NCBI GenBank assembly: GCA_013336365.1
Contig: JAAXTT010000006.1
Location: 1 to 27,128, forward strand
Source of the DNA: Peptococcaceae bacterium
GTDB taxonomy: Bacteria > Bacillota > Desulfotomaculia > Desulfotomaculales > Desulfocucumaceae
DNA length: 27,128 nucleotides
Direction of reading: 5' to 3'
The position numbers and the translations under genes were made by a program. The notes beneath the pieces are model-generated. The model searched no databases. It was given only the letters and a program-made list of their open reading frames with translations, and was not told the DNA's origin. This document shows, piece after piece, positions 15,544 through 23,062 of this stretch (within the stretch, counting starts at the first letter, position 1; each line of letters opens with the position of its first letter).

Positions 15544-15813
15544 CTATTTCCGTAATCCAAGCTTTTCGATAAGTTTACGATAGCGATCAAAATTCCTCTT
15601 CTTAAGGTAGTTAAGCAATGACCTTCTCTGTCCCACCATCTTCAAAAGTCCTCTTCTGGAGTGATGGTCCTTGATATGTTGCTTCAGATGCTCAGTAAGG
15701 CTCTGAATTCTCTTGGTCAGAATAGCAATCTGCACCTCAGGAGATCCTGTATCACTTTCATGAATCTTACAGTCCTCAATAACTGCTTTTTTAATATCCT
15801 GATTCCAGGCCAA
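15544..15813 (-). CDS. rpsO: 30S ribosomal protein S15
   Basis: S15 binds the 16S rRNA central domain early in 30S assembly. The product is 89 residues, exactly the usual length, when started at TTG 15813, with GGAGGTG 6 nt upstream. The longer open frame to 15903 is leader sequence. Conserved segments are KIHESDTGSPEVQIAILT, HHSRRGLLKMVGQRR and LLNYLKKRNFDRYRKLIEKL. It has its own promoter, a long structured leader that probably mediates S15 autoregulation, and a terminator just after the stop. The pairing with pnp downstream is widely conserved. Confidence 0.97.
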   Translation of the reverse strand: MAWNQDIKKAVIEDCKIHESDTGSPEVQIAILTKRIQSLTEHLKQHIKDHHSRRGLLKMVGQRRSLLNYLKKRNFDRYRKLIEKLGLRK

Positions 15814-15844
15814 TAATATCACCTCCCAACACCGGATAATCGCC

Positions 15845-15994
15845 GTCAGCCAAGCAAACCGCTGGAGAACGAATCCCCTAGCTGACAGTTCACGGGATAA
15901 CATTTCCCGATAATGGTTTTCGCCTAAAGACCTGCCGGTATGTCCTCGGCTACCATATTAAACGGTATCAGCAGGAACTGCCAATACCATTATC
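15845..15994 (-). promoter_or_regulatory. Structured rpsO leader, probable S15 autoregulatory RNA
   Basis: There are two domains on the minus strand. The distal domain is closed by a perfect 9-bp helix, GATAATGGT (15994-15986) with ACCATTATC (15917-15909), enclosing CCTGCTG/CGGCAGG and TACC/GGTA helices. The hairpin CGGGA/TCCCG (15909-15893) follows. The proximal domain, just before the ribosome site, is closed by GTCAGC (15886-15881) with GCTGAC (15850-15845). It holds hairpin GGGGA/TCTCC (15878-15864) and a possible CCAGC/GCTTGG arm, a three-way-junction shape. S15 in Bacillota is known to bind a three-way junction in its own leader, and position and shape here fit that. Confidence 0.6.
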
Positions 15995-16006
15995 TATAAC
16001 GAAGTA

Positions 16007-16035
16007 ATAATATCATAAAACAACTGACAAGTAAA
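16007..16035 (-). promoter_or_regulatory. Promoter of rpsO
   Basis: TTTACT (minus strand, 16035-16030) and TATTAT (16012-16007) are separated by 17 nt. The predicted start near 16000 falls immediately before the first helix of the structured leader, which supports the call. It lies between the ribF stop and rpsO. Confidence 0.55.
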
Positions 16036-16075
16036 ATATATAGTCAACAATACCGGATTGGGGTTAATTGCGAAT

Positions 16076-17020
16076 TTAATTATCAGTAAACGCTTTGCTT
16101 AGGATTATTCTTGATTTTTCTACATCGGATTTTATTTCCACAATAAGCTTGTCAACTGAAGAGAATTTTTTCTCTTCTCTTATTTTTTTTATAAAATAAA
16201 CCTTTATGGTCTTTCCATAAAGATCTCCCTTAAAGTCAAGCAAATGAACCTCTAAAATTGGCGTCGTCTTTTTCTGACAGAAGGTTGGCTTGATTCCTAA
16301 ATTAGCAACTCCCGAATAAATTTCTCCATCCGATTGAACTTTTACTGCATATATTCCATTGGCAGGAGCCATAAACCCTTCTCTAATCATAATATTGGCA
16401 GTTGGAAAGCCCAGTTGTCGACCTCTTTTCTCACCTTCCCGGACTTGTCCCTCAATGAAAAAATTTCCTCCTAGGTACCTTGCTGCCTCATCAACCTCTC
16501 CCTTGTTCAAAAGGTTGCGAATCAAGGTGCTGCTGACAGGTATATCTGTAACCGCTACCGGTTGGATAATATTGACCTTGAAACCATACCGGCTACCTTC
16601 ATTCTCCAAGGTTTTAGCTGTTCCGGATCCATTTCTGCCAAAAGTATAATTATAGCCAACAAATATCGACTTGACATCTAAACCATCCACCAGTATTTTC
16701 TCGATAAATTTTTCCGGAGATAAGTGGGCAAATTTTTCCGTAAAGGGAATAAGCAGCAGAACATCAACTCCCATTTCTCTAAAGATATCTTCCTTTGTCT
16801 GCTGACTTATTAAGATCATTGGTGCCTCTCCAAGTAAAACCTGAAGGGGGTGTGGCTGAAAGGTAAATACAACTGAGGTTCCATTGATGTTTTTCGCCTC
16901 AGTCACTAAAGATGAAATCAGTCGTTGATGCCCCACATGAACACCGTCAAAATTGCCTAAAGCAACAACTATGTCCTTAAACTGATTCCTTATTCCTTTC
17001 CAGTCATAAAGTACTTTCAA
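16076..17020 (-). CDS. ribF: Bifunctional riboflavin kinase / FAD synthetase
   Basis: RibF converts riboflavin to FMN and then FAD. The 314-residue product has the N-terminal adenylyltransferase domain (VVALGNFDGVHVGHQRLI at about 18-35, VFTFQPHPL, FVGYNYTFGRNGSG). The C-terminal riboflavin kinase domain has RGRQLGFPTANI, GIYAVKV and GVANLGIKPTF. The TTG start has GGGGGT 6 nt upstream. It is the last gene of the rimP-to-ribF unit, 43 nt after truB, as in many Bacillota. No clear terminator separates it from the rpsO promoter. Confidence 0.95.
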   Translation of the reverse strand: MKVLYDWKGIRNQFKDIVVALGNFDGVHVGHQRLISSLVTEAKNINGTSVVFTFQPHPLQVLLGEAPMILISQQTKEDIFREMGVDVLLLIPFTEKFAHLSPEKFIEKILVDGLDVKSIFVGYNYTFGRNGSGTAKTLENEGSRYGFKVNIIQPVAVTDIPVSSTLIRNLLNKGEVDEAARYLGGNFFIEGQVREGEKRGRQLGFPTANIMIREGFMAPANGIYAVKVQSDGEIYSGVANLGIKPTFCQKKTTPILEVHLLDFKGDLYGKTIKVYFIKKIREEKKFSSVDKLIVEIKSDVEKSRIILSKAFTDN

Positions 17021-17063
17021 AATCAGACCCCCATAATCTCAAACTTTTGATTATGACTTCTTA

Positions 17064-17966
17064 CTATATTATTATCTTTTCCGGCTTAAAGCTTACTTGA
17101 TCATTATCTAATAATGCTCGTCCTATGCCGATCGCCTTACCCTGATACATAAGGAGAACAGGCTGGTCATCCTTAGGTATAACTGACACAGATTTTACTC
17201 CGGGGAAAAACAGTATTCCCCCCGAACTGACAGATTTCAATGCACCGTCCCATATTTCTATTATAGGCAAAAATGACATTGTATCTTCTATGCTCTTAAA
17301 AAAATTAGCCCCGGAAGCATTGGAAGCACCAAGCTCCTCCAGGGTAATGGCCTGTTCTATATTATTGTCCCCAACTCCAGTTCTCAAAAGAAAGCTCATA
17401 TATGCTCCACAGCCCAATTGAGCACCTATATCCTGACACAACGTTCTGATATAGGTGCCTGCAGAACAACTTATATCCAAGATGGCTCTCGGTCGGTCAT
17501 CGTCATACCATTTAGAAATTTCCAGACTATGTATTATTGCCTTCCGAGGTTGACGCTCAACTTCTATTCCTTGCCTGGCCAGCTCATAAAGCTTTTTTCC
17601 TTGATAATGAACAGCTGAAGTCATTGGAGGTATTTGACTTATCTCTCCTCTAAATAGTGACAATACATTAATAACCTGTTCCTCTGATAATTTAATCGGA
17701 CCTTCTGATTCCTCTATTTTACCTGAGGAATCACCGGAGGAAGAGATTGCGCCAAAAGTGATTTCTGCTCTGTAACTCTTAGTTTTATCCAAATACTCTA
17801 TTAGTCTGGTTGCTTTGCCGATGCACAAAAGTAAAACTCCGGCAACACCGGGATCTAGAGTTCCTGTGTGCCCAACTTTTTTTGTTTTCAGCAATCTGCG
17901 GATGTAGCTTACTACATCATGAGAAGTCATTCCCGGAGGTTTTAATATATTAATGAACCCATCCAT
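17064..17966 (-). CDS. truB: tRNA pseudouridine(55) synthase
   Basis: TruB makes pseudouridine 55 in the T-loop of tRNAs. The 300-residue product has the catalytic aspartate in VGHTGTLDPGVAGVL (Asp38), KTKSYRAEITFG, and the SCSAGTYIRTLCQDIG motif. A C-terminal PUA-like region follows. ATG 17966 lies directly after the TAG of nrnA (no gap), so translation is coupled. Order rbfA-nrnA-truB-ribF is typical of Bacillota. Confidence 0.96.
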   Translation of the reverse strand: MDGFINILKPPGMTSHDVVSYIRRLLKTKKVGHTGTLDPGVAGVLLLCIGKATRLIEYLDKTKSYRAEITFGAISSSGDSSGKIEESEGPIKLSEEQVINVLSLFRGEISQIPPMTSAVHYQGKKLYELARQGIEVERQPRKAIIHSLEISKWYDDDRPRAILDISCSAGTYIRTLCQDIGAQLGCGAYMSFLLRTGVGDNNIEQAITLEELGASNASGANFFKSIEDTMSFLPIIEIWDGALKSVSSGGILFFPGVKSVSVIPKDDQPVLLMYQGKAIGIGRALLDNDQVSFKPEKIII

Positions 17967-18944
17967 CTATTCTTTTCCCACCTTCGCAACCTCCAGCAAA
18001 GCCTCTTTGATAATTTTTGCTTCCATCTCCTCTAACTCTCCTATTACTGTACAACCTGAAGCTCTTGCATGTCCACCGCCGCCAAATTTAGCAGCCAATA
18101 AACTCACATCTGCCTTGTGCTTTGACCTAAAACTGATTTTATATGTGCCAGGTGCTATTTCTCTGAACAGTATTGATATCTCAACACCTTTAATAGTCCT
18201 CGCCACGTTAATAAGGCCGTCAGTATCTCCATCCTGCGCAGAATATCTGGCTAACATAGACAAATCGACGACCATCCAGGCTACACTTCCTCCCGGACTA
18301 ATTTTAATACTATTTATCGCAGCACCCATCAACAAAACTGCAGACAAGGGATTTTCTTCAAAAAGCAGAGTATTTATCCCGGAGGCATCTATCCCCGCCT
18401 CCATCAATATTGCCCCTTTGCGCAAGGTAGCTGCAGTTGTTTTTTCATAACGAAAATTTCCTGTATCCGTAACTATAGCGGTGTAAAGGCAGGCGGCAAT
18501 TTCTGGGTCAATTGAAACATCAAGCAACCCAATAAGGTCAAAAACTATTTCCCCCGTTGCAGCTGCATCGGAGTCAAAATAATTCAGATTTCCAAGCTCA
18601 TTTGGCTCCAGATGATGATCGATACAAATAACATTTGCTGATTGATTAAGATACCGGCCAAAATTTCCCAGTCTATCTGATTCTGAGCAATCCAATACAA
18701 TCATGACATCAAAAAATTCTCTTGCCGGCTTTTCGGTACAGAAATCTCCAATTACCGGTAAAAATGAAAAATTTCCCGGAATTAAACCAGGACTAGCCAT
18801 AACTACTTCCTTGCCCTTTTTCTTAAGAGCCAAACCCAGAGCTGCTACTGATCCTAAACAATCTCCGTCAGGAAAGACATGGCCTGACAACAATATCGAG
18901 CCGGAATTATCTAAAAGCATGGCTATCTCTTCTAAACTACTCAT
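17967..18944 (-). CDS. nrnA: Bifunctional oligoribonuclease / 3'-phosphoadenosine phosphatase
   Basis: NrnA degrades very short RNAs to mononucleotides and dephosphorylates pAp. The 325-residue protein has DHH-family metal ligands: His22, Asp26 and Asp28 in GHVFPDGDCLGS, Asp85 in VLDCSES, and Asp109-His110-His111 in CIDHHLEPNE. The C-terminal DHHA1 domain ends with the RNA-binding motif GGGGHARASGC. ATG 18944 overlaps the end of rbfA by 8 nt, so translation is coupled. It completes the mRNA decay chain started by RNase Y and PNPase, also encoded here. Confidence 0.94.
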   Translation of the reverse strand: MSSLEEIAMLLDNSGSILLSGHVFPDGDCLGSVAALGLALKKKGKEVVMASPGLIPGNFSFLPVIGDFCTEKPAREFFDVMIVLDCSESDRLGNFGRYLNQSANVICIDHHLEPNELGNLNYFDSDAAATGEIVFDLIGLLDVSIDPEIAACLYTAIVTDTGNFRYEKTTAATLRKGAILMEAGIDASGINTLLFEENPLSAVLLMGAAINSIKISPGGSVAWMVVDLSMLARYSAQDGDTDGLINVARTIKGVEISILFREIAPGTYKISFRSKHKADVSLLAAKFGGGGHARASGCTVIGELEEMEAKIIKEALLEVAKVGKE

Positions 18945-19299
18945 TTACTCCATCGTCTCCACTTGATTGAACCTCTTCAATCAGCTTAATAAGCTTTGCG
19001 GCTTTTTCCAAAGTTGTATCCAATTCAAAATTAATTTCCGGAACATATCTTAGCCTTATTCTTTTGCCAAGCTCGGTCCTAAAATAGCCTGCGGCACTCT
19101 TTAACGCCTGTTCAGTAATCTTTTGCTTTTCTTCATCTCCTAAGACACTGGCATATACTTTGGCATATCTTAAATCTGCTGTTACTGTTACTGCTGTTAC
19201 CGTTATAAAACCCATTCTTGGATCCTTTATATCATTAAAAAGAATATCTGAAATTTCCTTTTTAATCGCCTCTGCCAATTTTTCCGGACGATGTGACAT
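18937..19299 (-). CDS. rbfA: Ribosome-binding factor A
   Basis: RbfA helps mature the 5' end of 16S rRNA during late 30S assembly and is important in the cold. The 120-residue product has the KH-like core with DPRMGFITVTAVTVTADLRYAKVYASVLG and LGKRIRLRYVPEINFELD. The ATG start has GGAGGC about 6 nt upstream. It overlaps nrnA by 8 nt. The gap to infB is 146 nt and holds two hairpins instead of the ylxP gene often found there. Confidence 0.96.
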   Translation of the reverse strand: MSHRPEKLAEAIKKEISDILFNDIKDPRMGFITVTAVTVTADLRYAKVYASVLGDEEKQKITEQALKSAAGYFRTELGKRIRLRYVPEINFELDTTLEKAAKLIKLIEEVQSSGDDGVNE

Positions 19300-19340
19300 T
19301 TTTCAGCCTCCAATACAGAATTGAAAGGTTTGCCCTCTTT

Positions 19341-19373
19341 AGCTGAAACAAGGCTTTCACCTTGTTGGCAGCT
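19341..19373 (-). repeat. Hairpin in the infB-rbfA gap (proximal to rbfA)
   Basis: Arms AGCTG-(AA)-ACAAGG and CCTTGT-(TGG)-CAGCT (19341-19353 and 19360-19373) form an 11-bp stem with an internal loop. There is no T-run, so it is not a standard terminator. Possible roles are mRNA processing or stabilisation. Confidence 0.5.
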
Positions 19374-19388
19374 ATCTTAAGAGCATCT

Positions 19389-19418
19389 GACTATAAGCCT
19401 GTATACCGGCTTATAGTC
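19389..19418 (-). repeat. Strong hairpin just after infB
   Basis: A perfect 11-bp inverted repeat, GACTATAAGCC/GGCTTATAGTC (19389-19399 and 19408-19418), has an 8-nt loop. It begins 28 nt after the infB stop. No T-run follows on the minus strand, so termination is doubtful. It may protect the upstream mRNA 3' end after cleavage. Confidence 0.6.
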
Positions 19419-19445
19419 AACCGATTTTAAAATATTAACTCTGGG

Positions 19446-22223
19446 TTAAGCCAGCTCTCGTTTTATCTTTTCAGTTATAAAGGCTTCAATAATATCTCCC
19501 TCTCGAAGATCCTGAAAATCTTCCAGAGTAATACCGCACTCATATCCCTGAACTACCTCTTTAGCATCATCCTTAAATCTTTTCAGCGAATCAATTTTAC
19601 CCTCATGGACTACAATATTATCCCTGATCAAACGAATTCCTGCATCCCTTGTAACCTTGCCCTCAGTAACATAGCAGCCTGCAATAAGACCAAATTTAGA
19701 TGCTTTGAAAATCTGTCTAACCTCTACTCTACCTAAAATAACTTCTCTTAGCTCCGGTTCCAGCAGACCACTCATCGCTGCCTTAATGTCATCTATTGCA
19801 TCATAGATAACTCTATAAAGTCTGATGTCGATTTTTTCAGTTTCAGCAGCCCTGCGAGCATTTATATCAGGTCTAACGTTAAAGCCTATAACAATTGCAC
19901 TTGATGCGGAAGCTAACATAATATCACTCTCTGTAATTGCACCCACACCACCATGAATGATATTGACCTTGACCTCATCCGTAGAAAGTCTTTCCAATGA
20001 TTGCCTGATAGCCTCCATTGAACCTTGAACATCTGCCTTTATTACCAAGTGAAGCTCTTTTATTTCACCCTCTTGAATATTTTTATATAGATCCTCAAGA
20101 GACAGTCTTGGGGATGCTGATTTTAAGTCGTCCTGACGCTTTCTGATAACCCTTTTATCAATAATTTGCTTGATGGTTCTTTCATCTTTAACTACATAAA
20201 ATATATCCCCGGCCAAAGGCACGTCATTAAAGCCCAGAACCTCGACTGGAGTGGAGGGCCCAGCCTTCTTCACTCTCTTGCCCTTATCATCCATCATTGC
20301 CCTTACTCTTCCAAAAGCTGTACCGGCAACAATAGCTTCACCAATATGCAGGGTTCCATTTTGCACCAGTATGGTTGCAACAGGACCTCTACCTTTATCC
20401 AACTCTGCTTCAACAACAGTACCCCTAGCATCTCTGTTGGGGTTGGCTTTGAATTCAGAAACCTCTGCCACCAACAAGATGCTCTCCAGAAGATCATCAA
20501 TGCCTATCCTTTGCTTAGCACTGACCGGGACACAAATAACATCTCCTCCCCATTCCTCTGGAACCAAATTATGCTCAGTTAGCTGCTGCATAACCTTGTC
20601 TGGATTGGCCTCAGGCTTATCTATCTTGTTTACAGCCACAACAATCGGAACTCCTGCAGCTTTGGCATGATTGATAGCCTCTATAGTTTGTGGTTTTACC
20701 CCATCCTCAGCTGCAACAACAAGTACAGCAATATCTGTTACCTGAGCTCCCCTTGCTCTCATGGAGGTGAAGGCCTCGTGGCCAGGAGTATCTAAAAAGG
20801 TTATCTTCTTATGATTGTACTCTACCTGATAGGCACCAATATGCTGAGTTATTCCCCCAGCTTCAGTTGCAATCACGTTGGCCTGTCTTATTGCATCCAG
20901 CAGAGACGTCTTACCGTGGTCCACATGTCCCATTACGGTAACCACACAGGGTCTTAAAACAAGATTTTCCTGGCTATCCTCCTGCTCCTGCTCTAATTGA
21001 GCCTCAGCGTCTAATTCTATTTTTATCTCCACTTCAAATCCATATTCACTGGCGATAATCTCAGCAGTTGTGCTGTCTATTTCTTGATTGATAGTTGCCA
21101 TAATTTCCAACTGCATCAATTTTTTTATTAAATCAGCCGGACTCTTCTTCATTTTTTCTGCCAAGCTCTGAACAGTAATACTTTCACCGATTACGATAGG
21201 CTTTTGCTCTACAATCACAACCGGTTTCTGCTCAAACTTGGACTTTTGAGTCGAGGCTTTTTTTCTATTAGAGCCATATCTATTGCCTTGCCCATCATTA
21301 TCCTGCCCAAATCTTCTATCTTTTCCGAAGGTCTTCCCCTGATTCTGAGCTATTCGAGTTCTTGACTTTTCTGAAGCCTTTAATTTGTCAATACCCTTTG
21401 CCTGCTCTGGCACCTTTGGAACCTTCAAGGCCATTCCGGGCCTTGGTCTGGAATCCATAGGAGGCTTAATGCCCGGTCCCTTGGAAGGAGCCGCCGGGGA
21501 TGTTCTTCCCATTGGCCGATCAAAGGTTTTAACCGGTGGGGCTGAAGGCCTTTGATAATTTCTTTCATTGCCTGTTGTTACTTTACTGCCGTCAAATCTA
21601 TTATCCCTATTAATACCCGGTTTATCGTCAAAAGAATTAGTTCTTGAAGGTACAGACTTGGTATCCCTGTCAACAACTCCTGCAGGTCTTTGTCTCTCCG
21701 GATACTTAGGTCTTTCCATAGCTTTAGGTAGAACCGACTGCTGGGTATTTTGCTTGTCACCCTCTATACCCTGAAATCCCCCATTATTTACAGTATTAGA
21801 TTTGACAACCGGGCTTGTTGAGATGTCTTTCTTCTGACTGGCTCCTTGAGAAGATGTTGCCCTGGAAAAGGGATTGCGGACAGAACTGTCTTCAAATCTC
21901 CTATCAGGTGGACGAGAGGGTACCCTAGCCACCATGCCGGGACCGCGATCCTGCCTTAAGTCTCTTTTTTCAGGTTTCTTATTTCCATCACCCGGATGCT
22001 TGTCACCGGAAACCTGTGGCTGATCTGAAGTCACAGACTTTCCATCATTTTTTTTAATATTAATATCCGCCTTAATAACCTCCATGTACCTTTGAACATC
22101 ATTATCTTCCAATGTGCTCATATGAGACTTTAAGCTTACACCTATCTGGGCCATGCCTTTAATTATTTCCTTGCTCTCAGAGTTTAACTCCTTAGCTAAC
22201 TCATGTACTCTTTTCTTCACCAT
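19446..22223 (-). CDS. infB: Translation initiation factor IF-2
   Basis: IF-2 is the GTPase that brings fMet-tRNA to the 30S subunit and promotes subunit joining. The 925-residue product has an N-terminal IF2-N domain (KRVHELAKELNSESKEIIKGM). A disordered Pro/Arg/Lys/Gln-rich region of about 300 residues follows, then a second IF2-N domain (SITVQSLAEKMKKSPADLIKKL). The G domain has GHVDHGKT at about 432, DTPGHE, NKID and SAK, and the C-terminal domains end in EAFITEKIKRELA. Start ATG 22223 (MVKKRVHEL) has AGGGAGG 7 nt upstream. The longer frame to 22262 crosses that site. It follows ylxQ with a 168-nt gap that contains a possible small ORF. Confidence 0.97.
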   Translation of the reverse strand: MVKKRVHELAKELNSESKEIIKGMAQIGVSLKSHMSTLEDNDVQRYMEVIKADINIKKNDGKSVTSDQPQVSGDKHPGDGNKKPEKRDLRQDRGPGMVARVPSRPPDRRFEDSSVRNPFSRATSSQGASQKKDISTSPVVKSNTVNNGGFQGIEGDKQNTQQSVLPKAMERPKYPERQRPAGVVDRDTKSVPSRTNSFDDKPGINRDNRFDGSKVTTGNERNYQRPSAPPVKTFDRPMGRTSPAAPSKGPGIKPPMDSRPRPGMALKVPKVPEQAKGIDKLKASEKSRTRIAQNQGKTFGKDRRFGQDNDGQGNRYGSNRKKASTQKSKFEQKPVVIVEQKPIVIGESITVQSLAEKMKKSPADLIKKLMQLEIMATINQEIDSTTAEIIASEYGFEVEIKIELDAEAQLEQEQEDSQENLVLRPCVVTVMGHVDHGKTSLLDAIRQANVIATEAGGITQHIGAYQVEYNHKKITFLDTPGHEAFTSMRARGAQVTDIAVLVVAAEDGVKPQTIEAINHAKAAGVPIVVAVNKIDKPEANPDKVMQQLTEHNLVPEEWGGDVICVPVSAKQRIGIDDLLESILLVAEVSEFKANPNRDARGTVVEAELDKGRGPVATILVQNGTLHIGEAIVAGTAFGRVRAMMDDKGKRVKKAGPSTPVEVLGFNDVPLAGDIFYVVKDERTIKQIIDKRVIRKRQDDLKSASPRLSLEDLYKNIQEGEIKELHLVIKADVQGSMEAIRQSLERLSTDEVKVNIIHGGVGAITESDIMLASASSAIVIGFNVRPDINARRAAETEKIDIRLYRVIYDAIDDIKAAMSGLLEPELREVILGRVEVRQIFKASKFGLIAGCYVTEGKVTRDAGIRLIRDNIVVHEGKIDSLKRFKDDAKEVVQGYECGITLEDFQDLREGDIIEAFITEKIKRELA

Positions 22224-22402
22224 ACACCCACCTCCCTGTAATACTTTGCCAGATTCCTCCAAGCTGATGATATCTGTGAAAGTTTAGAAATGAGAACATT
22301 ACAGCAGTCAGTAAGATTTTTGTCACACCTGACTCTTACCCTCACCCCTGGCAATAATACTCCCGTAAAGATAGCTCCCACTTCTAAAATCTCACTTCTC
22401 AA
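22217..22402 (-). CDS. Possible small coding ORF between ylxQ and infB
   Basis: An open frame of up to 61 codons spans the gap exactly. Its TTG lies in the last codons of ylxQ, and its TGA overlaps the infB start (ATGGTGA), the layout of translationally coupled genes. A GTG 12 nt further in is preceded by AAGTGAG at 9 nt and may be the real start. The product is short, Val/Leu/Arg-rich with a Cys-Cys pair (LTDCCNVLISKL), and matches no family I know. A remnant or relative of YlxP (DUF503), which is missing from its usual place, was considered but the match is unconvincing. It could be a chance frame. Confidence 0.3.
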   Translation of the reverse strand: MRSEILEVGAIFTGVLLPGVRVRVRCDKNLTDCCNVLISKLSQISSAWRNLAKYYREVGVW

Positions 22403-22709
22403 TCAATTCGCCCCTTTCAAAGGCTTTAATGATACCTTGACTGAAATTGCAGTCTGTGATTGCTAGCACAGATCTTGATTCCTTGCCTAAGATATCACCG
22501 AGAACTTCCTTGGATCCATAAAAAATAATTGGAATTTCTGCTTTATTAGCCAGATAAATATAATTATCCTTGGTTCTATTTGCCGCATCCTCGGATATTA
22601 TTATCAAAGATGCCTTTTTCCGTTCGATTGTCCTTCTTACCAGATCATCTCCACTTTCAACCTTTCCTGCTCTGCGGGCAAGGCTGATTATTCCTAAAAG
22701 ATTCGCCAT
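22392..22709 (-). CDS. ylxQ: YlxQ, L7Ae/L30e-family RNA-binding protein
   Basis: This 105-residue protein has the L7Ae-type K-turn-binding fold: LLGIISLARRAGKVESGDDLVRR, then KKASLIIISEDAANRTK and IPIIFYGSKEVLGDILGK. The family sits between ylxR and infB in Bacillota, and its precise role is unsettled. The ATG overlaps the stop of ylxR (TAATG), so the two are translationally coupled. Assignment is firm from family motifs and position. Confidence 0.92.
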   Translation of the reverse strand: MANLLGIISLARRAGKVESGDDLVRRTIERKKASLIIISEDAANRTKDNYIYLANKAEIPIIFYGSKEVLGDILGKESRSVLAITDCNFSQGIIKAFERGELIEK

Positions 22710-22981
22710 TAATCACTCAGCCTCTGAATCAGCATGTCATATACATCTTTTGAAACTGTCCTTTCCAGGGCTCTCTCCAGCCTTCTTTCCTTAACAGCAC
22801 GCTGAAGGCAATTTATATCAGAACATAGATATGCACCCCGACCAGATTTTTTTCCTGTGGAATCAATCTGTACGCCATCCTCCACAGTTCTAACTATTCT
22901 AATCAGTTCTTTCTTAGGCTTCATTTCCTGACAACCCACGCACATCCTCTGAGGAATTTTTTTGACCCTAGACACTGACAT
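22709..22981 (-). CDS. rnpM: YlxR/RnpM (DUF448) RNA-binding protein
   Basis: This 90-residue protein has RMCVGCQEMKPKKELIRIVR (Cys14, Cys17) and GRGAYLCSDINC, the DUF448 signature. Members in Bacillota bind RNA, and YlxR has been reported to associate with RNase P and modulate it (hence rnpM). GGAGGAGG lies 3 nt before ATG 22981, rather close. A GTG two codons on (22975) has better spacing and may be the real start. It is the third gene of the rimP-nusA unit and overlaps ylxQ by one base. Confidence 0.92.
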   Translation of the reverse strand: MSVSRVKKIPQRMCVGCQEMKPKKELIRIVRTVEDGVQIDSTGKKSGRGAYLCSDINCLQRAVKERRLERALERTVSKDVYDMLIQRLSD

Positions 22982-23062
22982 CCTCCTCCAAGATCTGACA
23001 AACCCGACTATTTAAGTAAACTAGTTATTATACAGGCAAGATCTTGCCTATCTGAATAATCC

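Noticed and set aside
15814..15903. N-terminal extension of S15
   Set aside because: S15 is 89 residues from TTG 15813 with an ideal ribosome site. The upstream frame is structured leader RNA.
19389..19418. Intrinsic terminator after infB
   Set aside because: The stem is strong, but no run of T follows on the minus strand, and the next gene rbfA has no separate promoter that I can see.
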